From Malachius bipustulatus (lineage: Eukaryota > Arthropoda > Insecta > Coleoptera > Melyridae), in contig OU342631.1 in assembly GCA_910589415.1 (NCBI GenBank), positions 15,562,001 to 15,626,000 on the forward strand: a DNA stretch of 64,000 nt, written 5' to 3'. Below, in pieces: positions 13,577 to 24,242 of this stretch. The notes beneath the pieces were generated by a model. That model had not been told where the DNA came from, did not search any database, and saw only the letters and a list, made by a program, of their open reading frames with translations. A program made the translations under genes and the position numbers. Numbering within the stretch: the first letter of the stretch is position 1; each line of letters opens with the position of its first letter.

Positions 13577-13628
13577 TACAGGGTGTCCCAAGATTTCTTT
13601 ATCAACGGATATCCGCGTTATTTCAAAA
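13577..13628 (+). mobile_element. Truncated TACAGGGTGTCCC MITE end
   Basis: About 50 bp starting TACAGGGTGTCCCAAGATTT match the terminal inverted repeat of the complete MITE at 27745-28499, then stop at the deletion junction in copy A. Deletion probably removed the rest of the MITE together with internal family H sequence. Confidence 0.7.
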
Positions 13629-13926
13629 AATGGCTCGGCCGATTTTGCTCAAGTGCAATACCAGACCACTCCTTGTGGACATCTTACTCTCACAAAAATT
13701 TCAGCCCCCTAGATTGAAAACTGCGGCCAGAAACCGTGCCTCAAAGTACGGATTTGGGGAACTTTGAAAGGACACCCTGTAGAAGTAACGTGACTTTTGG
13801 AAACTTTTTCAACGAAAATACAAAGTCATTCCTCAGCTTTATAAGAATCCAAAATTTCGTTCACTAATCTTGAAAGATAAAGCTACAGGAGCGTTTTGAA
13901 ACTCGAAAAATCGTGATTTTGGAGAA

Positions 13927-13948
13927 ATAAATAAATATATATATAAAT

Positions 13949-13982
<34 letters not shown>
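13927..13982. repeat. (TA)n microsatellite with interspersed AAATA
   Basis: An almost pure TA/TAAA tract. It is the same position within family H that carries insertions in copies B, C and D. Confidence 0.95.
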
Positions 13983-14118
13983 CGTGGGCAGGTGAATTTT
14001 GGAAAACCACTTTTTCGTGATCTGGGGGTCATGATTGGTGGACATTTGATGAGTTTGGGTGATTTTCGAAAAGTGATGTCGTCCTCAATAGTGTATTTTT
14101 TTGTTAAAAAAATACACT

Positions 14119-14172
14119 AATAATGGTTGAATAATGGTTGAATAATAGAATAAAAATAATTGATTGAATAAT
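14119..14172. repeat. Short tandem AATAATGGTTG-like repeats
   Basis: Two to three imperfect tandem copies of an ~11-bp AATAATGGTTG unit, followed by a diverged copy, lie directly after the end of family H copy A. Confidence 0.6.
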
Positions 14173-14538
14173 GGAGAAAAATCATAAACCGAAATTAAGT
14201 TTTTACATCAAATAAGCTAAGGCCAGTCAGGCTAGTGGATTAATAATTGTTTGTCCACTAAGTTACCAACGCACATAAAAAACTTCTTGAACTTATTCTC
14301 TTTCAATAATTTTAAAGAAAAGTTACCGTCAGGTAAGCTATTATTACCAAGAATTACTTTTTAGGCTTATAATAGTAAAATTAATAGAAAAATTGAATAA
14401 TTATTTCCGCTGTCGACTGATATTTTTTATGTTTACCATATTCTACTTCTAAGGAAATCTTTTTTTAGACATGAAATGAATGACATGTTGTGAAACAATA
14501 TGCCATTCATTCCTTTTGTGCTGTGAGTAGAGCTAGAA

Positions 14539-14583
14539 ATTGTAGACACGTGTTTCGTCCTGTTTGGGACTCATCAGCACAAT
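14539..14583 (-). ncRNA. Type I hammerhead ribozyme, minus strand
   Basis: Read on the minus strand, this stretch has the full core of a minimal type I hammerhead. CTGATGA lies at 14577-14571. A 4-bp helix II (GTCC/GGAC) closes a CAAACA loop at 14570-14557. GAA lies at 14556-14554. A very short helix III follows (AC...GT around ACGT, 14553-14546), then the cleavage-site C at 14545. Helix I pairs ATTGTG (14583-14578) with TACAAT (14544-14539), 6 bp with one G-U. Predicted cleavage is 3' of 14545. The palindromic ACACGTGT helix III is the short form known from Penelope-like elements and retrozymes, which may act as a dimer. No retroelement ORF is recognisable next to it. Self-cleavage is predicted, not shown. 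Confidence 0.85.
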
Positions 14584-16355
14584 ATATTCATCAACACAAA
14601 TCTAAAAATAATATTTAAAATTTTTGCATTCTTAAATTTTTGACTTAAAGAAGACATATCTGCATGATTTTCGTCCAAGTTTGTTGCGATATTCAATAAG
14701 CGAGTTAGTGGCAGTCGATGTCAGAATTTTGACGTCATAACTGCTGCAACTTGCTCATATCATTGGAAGTTGAACGTTTATACTGTGCGCTGTGTCACAT
14801 CGCTGTGTCACAAGCGATATTTCGCAGGACTGTATTTCGACACAGGAAGCAGATATCGAAGTGTCGTTTTTACCATTGTCATCAAGAAACTTTGTTTCAT
14901 CAAGTAATTATTCTAAGAATGTATGAAGAAGAGGAAGTTCCACGATACTGAGGTGCGTTATTCGTAACATAATCTCATAGGGTCCACAAAAGAGCATCAA
15001 GTTTATAGGTACTGTACATTTACAATAATTATTATTATTACGATTAACGATATACATAGTCATAAATATGATTGTATAAAAAAAAAGATGAGTCATCATA
15101 TTAAATTTAAACATAGCTACAAAAATTTTATAATCCAGGAGACGAATTATCTAATCCCACACAAGCAAAAAAAAATAACAGATTCCTATGTACCATATAC
15201 CCCCACTCCAGTTCTACTTAGATGAGGGTTTGCGACTTCCCAATCTAGAATCCAGCCTTCAGGATGCGATTATTTCTGGTAAAGTAAAGGCAACAGACCT
15301 GTCAGGGAACGCCCTTAAACGGTACAGTAAAGCACCTATACAAATCTCCGGCGGCATTCGTCAGCTTAGCGAGTGGAAGGGGAGATTTTGGTTGAGTTGT
15401 CACAAGTTTTAACAAACCACGTGTTGCAATTGTAGATGTAAGGACGGGCTCCCACCGCTAGCCGACAGACAACATGACAACACTTGACAGACTTCCCTAA
15501 TGACCCTTGCCTTGCACTCTTACAAGATTAAGAGGATGTAGAGTTCATGCCCTGTGTGAGGATTCCCATCCTGAAGCGCCAGGCGCTAGGGCTGACTACA
15601 CTAGATGATTTTTCTGTTTTGGAGTATCTTGGGAGCTTCGATAATTTTGTTGTCACAATATAAATGATTTGTCATAATATCTGATGCTTCCAATGTAGAT
15701 ATGTAATAGCTTTCGTCTTCTGTCAATTGGTTTTCAGTGAGTATTATAGCGTTTATCAAGCAGGCCTTCGAGGCGCCGAGGTGACCCACCGTAGATACAT
15801 AAGAGTTGACGTGGCAGTTTAAAGTAGTGACTAATGTCTTATAAAAATAAATCAATTCAGTGTGCTAATGATCACATAATTCCATACTGGAAGTCTTGAA
15901 AATTTCTACCACCTCGGTTGCATATATGAATCAACTACTTGAGGAAGAGTCTTCAGTCTTTGAATACAAGCGAAGCGATGTAAAGTACCTAACTATAATT
16001 ATTTCTGTGATAAATAATTGATCGACTGAGTCTGGGATAAACTTTGACCACCAATATTAATGTATATAACGTCAAAAACGTTAAAATCAACAAATAATAA
16101 GTTGATATGGTTGACATGACCATCATAATGTAGACAACACAAAAGTCGCTGCAAGAGTCCTTGTATAACATGTTATGACTGCACAAGAACACATTATTTC
16201 AAAAGAGTTTGCGATTTCTATTGCTGTTGAGTTGAAGTATTATTAGTTATTACCGAACGAGATAATTAGTTTAAAATAAGTGAAAATTAGTATAAACATT
16301 GTTATTTTGCTATAAGCGCTTTTTGTTGTTACCTGGAAAAAATTGTTAGTTCAAT
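14584..16355. other. Unassigned DNA
   Basis: No gene is supported. Two ORFs (15188-15412 on + and 15601-15855 on -) flank a relatively GC-rich patch near 15430-15600, but neither shows a motif I recognise. Confidence 0.35.
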
Positions 16356-16609
16356 GCGCCATAGGATGCACCCCAGGCAGCCAAATTGCATGTCAACAAC
16401 TGAGTGCAGTGTCCCCGGCTTATTGCAACATGCCATTAATTCATTCATGCGAGTTAGGGGTGGAAATTGAACAATGTATCTAACACAGCACAGCCTTGAT
16501 CACTTTACCTTAGTGATATCGGATTCATGAAAATGAATAAAATAAAATAAAAGATAAAAATTTCACGGTGGGTTCGAATTGCGTCATAGGATGCACCCCA
16601 GGCAGCCAA
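16356..16609 (+). repeat. Pair of ~29-bp direct repeats 225 bp apart
   Basis: GCG(C/T)CATAGGATGCACCCC followed by AGGCAGCCAA occurs at 16356-16384 and again at 16581-16609, with one mismatch. Weaker similarity (CATG(T/C)CAA) continues just after both. This could be two units of a tandem repeat or the ends of a small element. Nothing in the spacer is recognisable. Confidence 0.7.
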
Positions 16610-19310
16610 GAATCATGCCAATATAAGTGTCGTGTTAAAAAAAATTGCTACTTGGACTTTTATAAGTGTAAATGGTAAAGGGGTTTATACCTAATAAATC
16701 TAAAGAATAAAATGCTTGAACGAGCCTGAAAAATATTATTTCTTGACCTTTTTTATGTACAAAAAATTATGTTTATTTAAGACTCAGAAAAGTAGAAATT
16801 ATGTACCTAGACCTACCTCCTTTCAAGAAGTTTCGTTAAAGTTAAATTACTTTTGCAGAAACGGAACAAAAAATAATAATAATTATTTTTTTTTCGGAAA
16901 TTTTGAGATTATCTGTACAAAAGTTGGAGATTTTTGGATACTTTTTTATTATGGATTATCTTGAAGATTTTTTTGACATCAATTTTCGCCAAAAATCAAA
17001 GTAATACCATTTTTCACCCCATTTGAGCCCTACAAATCAACCCTTCAATATTCCGATCAAAAAAACTCTCGGCTCTGAGAATGGCCACTTTGACAATGCG
17101 ATAAGACTCTCGAATTTTATAGAAGAACGTGGTGGGAGCTCACTTAGGAAGGCTCCCAATGAAAGCCATCAACTGAAGAGAGTAGGTAAGTAATTCAGTT
17201 TAAAAAGTGAGTACCTAATTAGGAATAAATTTCTATAAAATTTTGAAAAAATAAAGTGAATTTTGAAAATTTCACCGAAGAATAATTCTTTCAACTTTTA
17301 AAATATTATGTTCTTTATAGCTACCTTATATGGAAAACGAGAACAAGCATGCTTAGAATTTCAAGAAGAATCAACAACTCTTAATAAGGGAATTCCATGT
17401 AAAAAAATCCGATTATGTCACCCAGAAAATTATTCTAGCAAATAATTAGTAAAATGCGAACGATATTTAGAAAATGTGGTTGATCTGTTCAAGTAGGTAT
17501 ACTTTGGCCAAAACGTGCGTAATCCGGTAATGCTCATAATGATGGGAAATAGTAAAAAATAAATTAATTTTTAGAGCAATTGTAATCAGAAAAAAAACAG
17601 TTCTAAGGATCATGCTGACTGTTTGAATAGGTACTGAATTGTTTCCTTGAAAAAATAATGAGCTAATTTATTATTACCCAAACACTAATTAGAGGAGACA
17701 TAAACATTACACATTTCACGTGTGAAACAGTTCTTTTTTACGGCATAATGACAAACATGAACCGCTAAAAGTTAATTGCGTCTAAAACCTCCCAAATAAG
17801 AGCATTGCCGTTTGTTATTTGGCGATTTAACATCTTTACCTAGCGACGAGTCGTTTTAGTTTTACGTTGAAGGATTAATCTGATGACGGAAAAAATACGA
17901 TGGAAATAGCGCCTAGGAAACATAAACCCAACGTAATCTAGAAAACTTTACAACTAGTAAAACGCAAATTAAAGTTTAACTGCTCAATAATACCTTGTAT
18001 TTTGGCTTTATAAATGCAGTAAAATCCCGATAATGCCGCGATTTATTCTGAACGATTAAAACTGAATGACCGTTAATAAAATTAATGCATTCAGCCCCAC
18101 AACATACCTACACAACCATTTGTTATTTTAGTTTTAATTAACATTTTCCTCATCTAAATGTCAACTTGTTGACAATGTTTTACCCAATCTTACTGCAAAT
18201 TGCAAATTATTTTATTTTCATAAACCTATAGGTTGAATAAATGAGGTCATGATTTTATGAGGCTATAAAAATATGTAAAAGGTTATTATTGTAGGTACAT
18301 AAAATGATCGATTAGTTGGGTGTTCATTTATGTTCACACATATGTTTAGATTACGATACTTGCCGTTAGATAAGTGGTAAGTGTACTGTTAAGAACGAGT
18401 GCGCTTGGTGTTGGTGTTTTAAATAAAAATTCATAAAACTCCAACCGCAAGCAAGATCAAATCAACATTTACCGAGATCAGATAGCACTGCAGACTGCAG
18501 GTACAGGTATGAACTGGTTCGGCATCTTAGACTTATATTTTATTTTAAACTGAAGTCGATAAATCATTCTTATGCTTTATTGTAATAGTTATACAGGGTG
18601 TGTCGCGGGAAGCGGCAGTTTCTTTAACAATGCATCTCCATTGTAAAGCAATATTGTGCAATAAGTTAGTCAGAAAAAGTACTCATGGGCAGTCATAATT
18701 CTGAACATACTCTTTGTATTTCAGTGCCAACCATATGGTTGCTGCGTGGATACTAAACTCCGCCATCTTTTATGACATTTTTATTTAAACTGGGGGATCC
18801 TTATCGAAGCACAGGCTTCAGCGACATTTCAATATTGGTCTCCATATGGAGATATTATAAGTCGAAATAATGCCTAAAAATTGGTCAATAACAAACAAAA
18901 ATAACCAGGTCCGTTCCAAAATATCGACAGAGGCGAATTTGACAATTAGACAAGAAATGAATGACATATTACATGACAATATGCCACTTTTTGATCTATT
19001 TATATCCCTTATTTTCCTCTTGATTACTGTGTTTATTATCAACCTACATAATTTTTGTAACAATCCCAGAATGTCTTTAATACTTTTACTGTTTTTACTG
19101 TTATTTTTATTTATTGTTATTGTATAGTTATTGTTATTTTTACTGTTAATAAAGCTGTTCTTACATTATTTTGGAGAATTTTGGAGGGTGAGATCGACTC
19201 TAGCCCAATTTTGACCAGTTCATTTTAAGACAATGTATGAGATACCGTCACCTTTTTTTTATCTTCCACCAGTTGGGATGCTTCCACCAACTTAACTTTG
19301 GTTAGTTCCT
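16610..19310. other. Unassigned AT-rich DNA
   Basis: No gene is supported. A TACAGGGTG motif occurs at about 18592. A block near 18949-18990 resembles sequence beside the hammerhead at 14.5 kb (see findings). Confidence 0.4.
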
Positions 19311-19378
19311 AAGCCCCTGAAGGTGGCACTTTAGCCGAAACCAGTAGGGCACCCAAAATTTGTAGTTCAAATAAAGTA
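19311..19378 (+). other. Penelope-type 3' end motif, hammerhead-like but degenerate
   Basis: CCTGAAGG, a GGC/GCC stem around ACTTTA, and CGAAAC are followed about 30 bp later by an AATAAAG signal. The same order (GAAGATG, stem, CGAAAC, AATAAAG) closes the Penelope 3' ends at 36.5 and 37.7 kb, and a Penelope reverse-transcriptase fragment lies just downstream. The hammerhead core is imperfect: the last core A of CTGANGA is G, and the stem is offset. It is therefore called a degenerate relative rather than a working ribozyme. Confidence 0.5.
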
Positions 19379-19524
19379 GTCGTACCAAAGCAGACTTTAC
19401 ATTTTCGTTCAACTTTACCATTTGATTAGTAACCATGGTCGTTTCAGCAAGCAATCCCAGCACAAAAAACCACACTGAGGACATATAGCCCGTCATTGCT
19501 GGAGAGAACCGATCGGTTTTTGCC

Positions 19525-19800
19525 CATGAATCCCGTCTCTTTCCTAAATTTTATGGATTGCCCAAGATTCATAAGTTAAATAACCCCAACCATCCAGCTG
19601 TTTCTTTCTATGGGAGCCTTTCTTACAAACACTCTAAATTTCTTTCGAAATATCTACTTGAAATATATACCTCTCATCGCTCTCCTTATTCTGTTAGGAG
19701 CTTATCAGAATTAATCGAGAAAATAAGGTACGCGGTCTTACCTCCTGACTGTTTACTGATCTTTTGATGTTTCTAGTCTTTTTACAAAAATGTCCCAATT
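19525..19800 (+). pseudogene. Penelope-like element reverse transcriptase fragment
   Basis: The translation runs RLFPKFYGLPKIHKLNNP, then VSFYGSLSYKHSKFLSKYL, then YSVRSLSELIEKIR. After a +1 frameshift near 19765 it continues FDVSSLFTKMS. The first block matches the (F)YGLPKIHKP signature that identifies Penelope-like reverse transcriptases. The last matches the FDVVSLFT motif A, which holds a catalytic Asp. About 85 codons remain, and the YADD motif and the GIY-YIG endonuclease are absent. The frameshift and truncation at both ends make it a relic. It lies about 150 bp after the Penelope-type end motif, possibly remnants of the same insertion. Confidence 0.85.
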
Positions 19801-22260
19801 GCACAGGCGTTTGTTCATTTTGTAACGGTTCTTTCAACGATTTCAGTATCGTTCCAGTCGTTACAAGAGTCAAACAAAAAAAGCTTTCAATTTAGCTCAT
19901 AAAACTGCACTACTTTCCCCATCATTGAACTGTTCCTCTAACTGCAGTAGGTTATAAGATTTCTCAATAGTTTATAAGATTAAATGTTGAAAAAACTCAC
20001 CCTGTATATGAAAACATGAAATGTATCCATGATAAACTCTCCACGTGGCACGAACATCTATACGCGAGCGATTATTTCGCACTGTGTGGAATTTCTTGCA
20101 TTTATGACTCATTTGCTGCTAAATAATCACAAGAAGCGCGCGCCAATATTCCAGACTTCTATTGGCTGCTGACTGAGTGAGTGTGTTCTATTGAACTCCA
20201 AAACAATTGGAAAACATTGTGGTTTTTACACATATATATATATACGCACTTGTGGTATTTGATAAATTTTCAGTCTTTCCTTTTGCACTTTTTGGACTCC
20301 AGTTCTTGGACTAGAAGGAGAAGTATATATAAATCGCATTGTTTGATAAAATAAACCTTAATCGGCTCGTGATATAAAATAAAATCATTAGTTAGATAAT
20401 TGCTCAAATAATTTTTGAAATGGGAACTGACTGCCGTCTAGTCGGCTGTATTTAAATCAAAAGGGCCCCTTTCGCAGGCTGCATTTTGGGGAGTTTGACT
20501 CTAAGAAGAAGTCCAAGATGAGTCGAGAAGTTGTTGATCAGCGCCACATCAAAGCTTCGACAGGGTTAGTAATTATGCCTTTGCGTCAAGCGGCGGCAGC
20601 GTGATCTTGCCATAGATTCTAACAAGAAAGGATCCGGCGAGTTCGCCCAAGTGATCTCGAATTCAGTACGTGTGTTTTGATTATGTGATATTTGAGAATA
20701 AATTAAACACTTCACAGGAGCTGCTCCCTACGCTGTAATAAACCAATCACAATCTGGAAGGGCTTTATTTAATTGGGCTTCCCTTTCATGTATACAGTGT
20801 GTGTCGATAGCTTACTAATCGTCTTGCATAATTTCATCAGATCTCATTCGCTGATCCAGAAACGTGTCTTGCTGTGGCATGCGGGTGACACATAATAAAT
20901 GTTTCTGCGATAATTACTAAAGCACATTGTGTGTGCTCCTCGCATTATATTGTTCTACATCAATGCCATGCGGAATAACTATACGATATCAAAGCCTCCT
21001 AGATGGGAGTTTGTACCTATAGCTTATTTATTATTGGTTTATCTGAAATTAATAAATTTTTATGAAAGTTATTTCTTCTCCACTCTGTAGGTTTTTTAAT
21101 CGAGATAATTCACGTCATTGCTATATGAAAGTCTCAACGAAAGTAAAGCTGGTCGATTTCTTTTGATAATGATAAAATTGGGACCATTTTTAGGGTTTTC
21201 AGAGGACCTTAAAAGGAAAAAGAGAAATCCTTATAAGATCGCTCATTTATTGTCCTTCTATCTGGCTGTTACTGTCGAAGTTGTTTGTACGGACTGGATA
21301 AAGTATACCCTGAAATTTAACGCAGGGAGAAAGCTTCAAAACCGCATATTCCTGGCTATTCAAAAATCATACCTTTTTCGTAAATCTTTTGGAATGCATC
21401 TTAGAAAATGCACTATTATGGTCAAGTATGTCCGAGTATTATTGTCAGACAGTTTTTCTGGTCTTATTCTTCTCTCGGATTATGACGTAATTAAAGTAGA
21501 GCATTAACCCGCAAACTTCAGAAGATCATGATTAGAAATTTGCACAGGGAAGTTGAAAAAAAGGCATTTTTGTTGCTTTTTAGATCGTGGGCTATTACTT
21601 TCATAAACTATTAATTCATTGAGATTTTTTTTAACCAACTTAATCCGTGAGAAATGTCACACCATACCAACGTTATCGCTAATCTAGATGAAGATCTAGA
21701 TGGAGTTATGCGCCATAATAATAAACGAACTGTTTTGAAGGAAGCGCAGATAATCTCTCTTTCAGAGTCTAATAAGCAGAATAATTTAGGCAAGAAGGAA
21801 TAAGAAAGCGAATTTTACTAGAGCAGGGTACATGGAATTTGCTCTGTACGAGCTGAAGTTAGATTAGTTAGGCTGAGTCAACTGAAATTCAGGCAAGGGC
21901 TCCTCATACCGTATTCTCGGGGCGGCTTCACGCGGTATTGTAACAAAACTCATCAAATTTGAGGCGTGTTGACAATGTGGATTATATTCAACCTGTGCAC
22001 CGTCGGTAATCTCATCTTAAAGATACGCAGATTTCCTCAGAACTTTGATCAGCCCCTGAATTATGATTATCATCATGATACACCTATGAACTGAATACAA
22101 AATTGTATTCAGCCTTATTATTATCCTCGCTGTGGAATTGTATACATCCATCTTGTGTGTTACAATTACGAAAATAAACAAATTTGTACCTACTATTATC
22201 GTTCGTTATTTACAGTGATGTTTTGTTGAAAATATTAGCCAATTTTTCATCCTGGTCATA
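19801..22260. other. Unassigned DNA, one LTR-like patch
   Basis: No gene is supported. The longest ORF (21118-21507, + strand, 129 codons) has no recognisable domain. At 20440-20760 a TATTTAAA box and two AATAAA signals give a weak LTR-like look, but no defined ends were found. CACCCTGTA occurs near 19998. Confidence 0.35.
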
Positions 22261-22318
22261 CATTTCGCATTATATACTTTTGATTATTTTTATTGAACCT
22301 TGCTTCTTATTAGTTGTT

Positions 22319-22462
22319 AAATGTTCTTCTTTGTTTTGGGTTTTAGGTTCGATATTAAAATATTATTTTTCAAAATATTTTTATAAAAATGAATATTTTT
22401 TTTTTTTTTGAAAAATAATATTTTAATATCGAACCTAAAACCCAAAACAAAGAAGAACATTT
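22319..22462. repeat. Perfect 53-bp inverted repeat (hairpin)
   Basis: The left arm (22319-22371) and right arm (22410-22462) are exact complements, separated by 38 bp of AT-rich sequence. CATTTCGCATTAT occurs just before the left arm (22261) and again overlapping the end of the right arm (22458). This resembles a snap-back duplication made by polymerase template switching, more than a transposon with conserved ends. Confidence 0.85.
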
Positions 22463-22736
22463 CGCATTATACTTTATACATATACGAAAAATATCTGTTC
22501 GAATGTTTCCTTCTGGTACACTTTTAGATTAATATTTTTGCGGCATTAAAACCTTATACTTGGTTGAGAGTGCTTTGATTATGCTGCTAGAATGATGGCC
22601 TAGACATTTCTGAATAAAACAAACAGTACCTTCAATATAGTAGAGCCATCAGGAAACGCAGAACCTGAACCAGAAATGAAGAATGGAAAAGAATAGCCGG
22701 GCCATAATGAAAAGGTGTTTCGGCAAAAATTATGAT

Positions 22737-23578
22737 TAGTGGATTCTGTGAGTCGGACAAATGTGCTCGGATCTCAGAGTCTAACGAGACTAGCCCTCCC
22801 CCCCGTTTTCGAGGATGCTGAATACGATGGTGGTGGTTTAAACTCTTCTCGAGTTGACCGCACCCCCTAAAACTGCCAAAAACCACCCCTATGAAGGGTA
22901 AATCACGGAACTTCTTTATCATGGCGGCCAAACTTGTGTCTACCCCCGTTTTCGAGGTCGCTGAACGCGATGCTGACGTCGAGGTCGGCCCTCGACGCCC
23001 GACAACCTCTCTACGCGGCCAAGAACAACCCCCAAAAGGGGTGAAAAATTAACATGATAACTTTTGATAAAAATAAAACAATAACGAGTAAGGGTGTCAA
23101 ATGCAAGGTGTTTTTATTAACAAATAAAATATAAAGAGGGGTGGGCAGAGCGTGCTCTGATCTACGTACGATACAGGGGTTGACGGGCGTCGAGGACCGA
23201 CCTCGACGTCAGCATCGCGTTCAGCATCCTCGAAAACGGGCGGGGACGGATTTTAGTCGATTTCACGCGGCGAGTTCCCGTTTCACCCATTCCGGGGGTT
23301 GTTCTTGACCGCGTAGAGAGATTGGCGGGCGTCGGGAACCGACCTCGACGTCAGAATCGCGTTCGGCCGCCAAGAGGAAGAAGTTCCGTGATTTACCCTT
23401 CATATGGGTGGTTTTTGGCCGTTTTAGGGGGTGCGGTCAACTCGAAAAGAGTTTAAACCACCACCATCGTATTCAGCATTGTCGAAAACGGGGGGTGGGA
23501 GGCCTAGTCTCGTTAGACTCTGAAATCCGAGCACTTTTCGGTTTTTTTCCGACTCATAGAATTCACTAGAATATTGAT
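22737..23578. mobile_element. Foldback element with GC-rich arms, shorter form
   Basis: The ends are TAGTGGATTCTGTGAGTCGG on the left and CCGACTCATAGAATTCACTA on the right. Arms of 200-300 bp pair imperfectly, including GTGATTTACCCTTCAT/ATGAAGGGTAAATCAC. The arms carry the box CCGTTTTCGAGGATGCTGAA near the ends, and inner CGACCTCGACGTCAGCATCG blocks. The same terminal plan and box occur in the larger element at 42938-44577, so the two are related. It is non-coding; ORFs reading through the arms are symmetry artefacts. No clear target-site duplication is seen at this copy. Confidence 0.8.
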
Positions 23579-24068
23579 ACTCGTTGGCAATTAGCAAAAG
23601 TTCTAGTTGCCATTCTATTTGAATTCTAGGTAAAAGAGCTGCAACAAAAAAGACAACCATAAAGTGATGACAAATAGGAATCGCGGGAGTCGGAGTGGGC
23701 GAGTGTCTGAGTGTCCATTTCCACCCACTGTCTGAGACCTTTTTGAGAAAAGCTGGGAGCTGGAACGAGAAGAGAAGAAAGTTGGAAGTGAGATTCCGAA
23801 GCCATGAAATCATAAAGAGTTGCAGTGACTTCGCTCCATAAATTCTAAAACCTCAGGGAGAATACTCAAAAGTGCTACTTCGATTTATTTAATTTTTTTC
23901 ACGGATTGGAAGTTTGTGGAAGTGAGTTTACCACGTATCTGTGAGAGAAAAATGGAATCTTCGAGCAACAGGTGTACTTCGCTTATCTCCGGGACCTGCA
24001 GTTCAGAAACCTATGTGGAAGGCGACAATTGAACGAGCTCACACACTCCGAGGGACAACAGAGTTTTC

Positions 24069-24242
24069 TACAGATTTCGTATAAGACCCCGATAAGATAC
24101 GTTATGCTTGGACTGCGGAGAAGAAATGGATGATGTAGGACATGCTCTGGTTGCATTTCAAAGATACGAGCCAGAAAGAAAAAGAACTGAAAGTGAATTT
24201 GGATTTCATATAACTCCTGACAACATGATAAATTACAATTGA
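24069..24242 (+). pseudogene. LINE ORF2 C-terminal fragment (Cys motif)
   Basis: The frame reads YRFRIRPR, a stop, DTLCLDCGEEMDDVGHAL, then RYEPER and, further on, ITPDNMI before a stop. This fits the C-terminal CxxC...H region of R1/Jockey-type LINE ORF2 proteins, where CxxC is followed by EDVEHALF-like residues and the last Cys. That last Cys is absent here (VAFQRYEPER). Only about 57 codons remain, with one internal stop. Nothing upstream reads as reverse transcriptase, so it is a small orphan fragment. Confidence 0.7.

Larger units (their letters stand above)
13396..14119 (+). mobile_element. Family H copy A, internally deleted, with an empty (TA)n site
   Basis: The start (CCTTCTTGCGCATCAATCGC) and the end (...AATACACTA) match copies B, C and D. 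Near the left end lies a hairpin-forming sequence around AGTGTATTTTTATGCGAT. The right end is a terminal palindrome beginning TAGTGTATTTTT. Most of the two ~637-bp internal units seen in other copies is missing, and a MITE end (13577-13628) sits at the junction. The (TA)n tract at 13927-13982 is followed directly by CGTGGGCAGGTGAATTTTGG, with nothing inserted, so this copy shows the unoccupied state. Non-coding. Confidence 0.8.

Noticed and set aside
20440..20760. LTR-like patch with TATTTAAA and AATAAA signals
   Set aside because: No TG...CA ends, target duplication or primer-binding site could be fixed.
21118..21507. 129-codon ORF on the plus strand
   Set aside because: No motif or similarity recognised, so not called as a gene.
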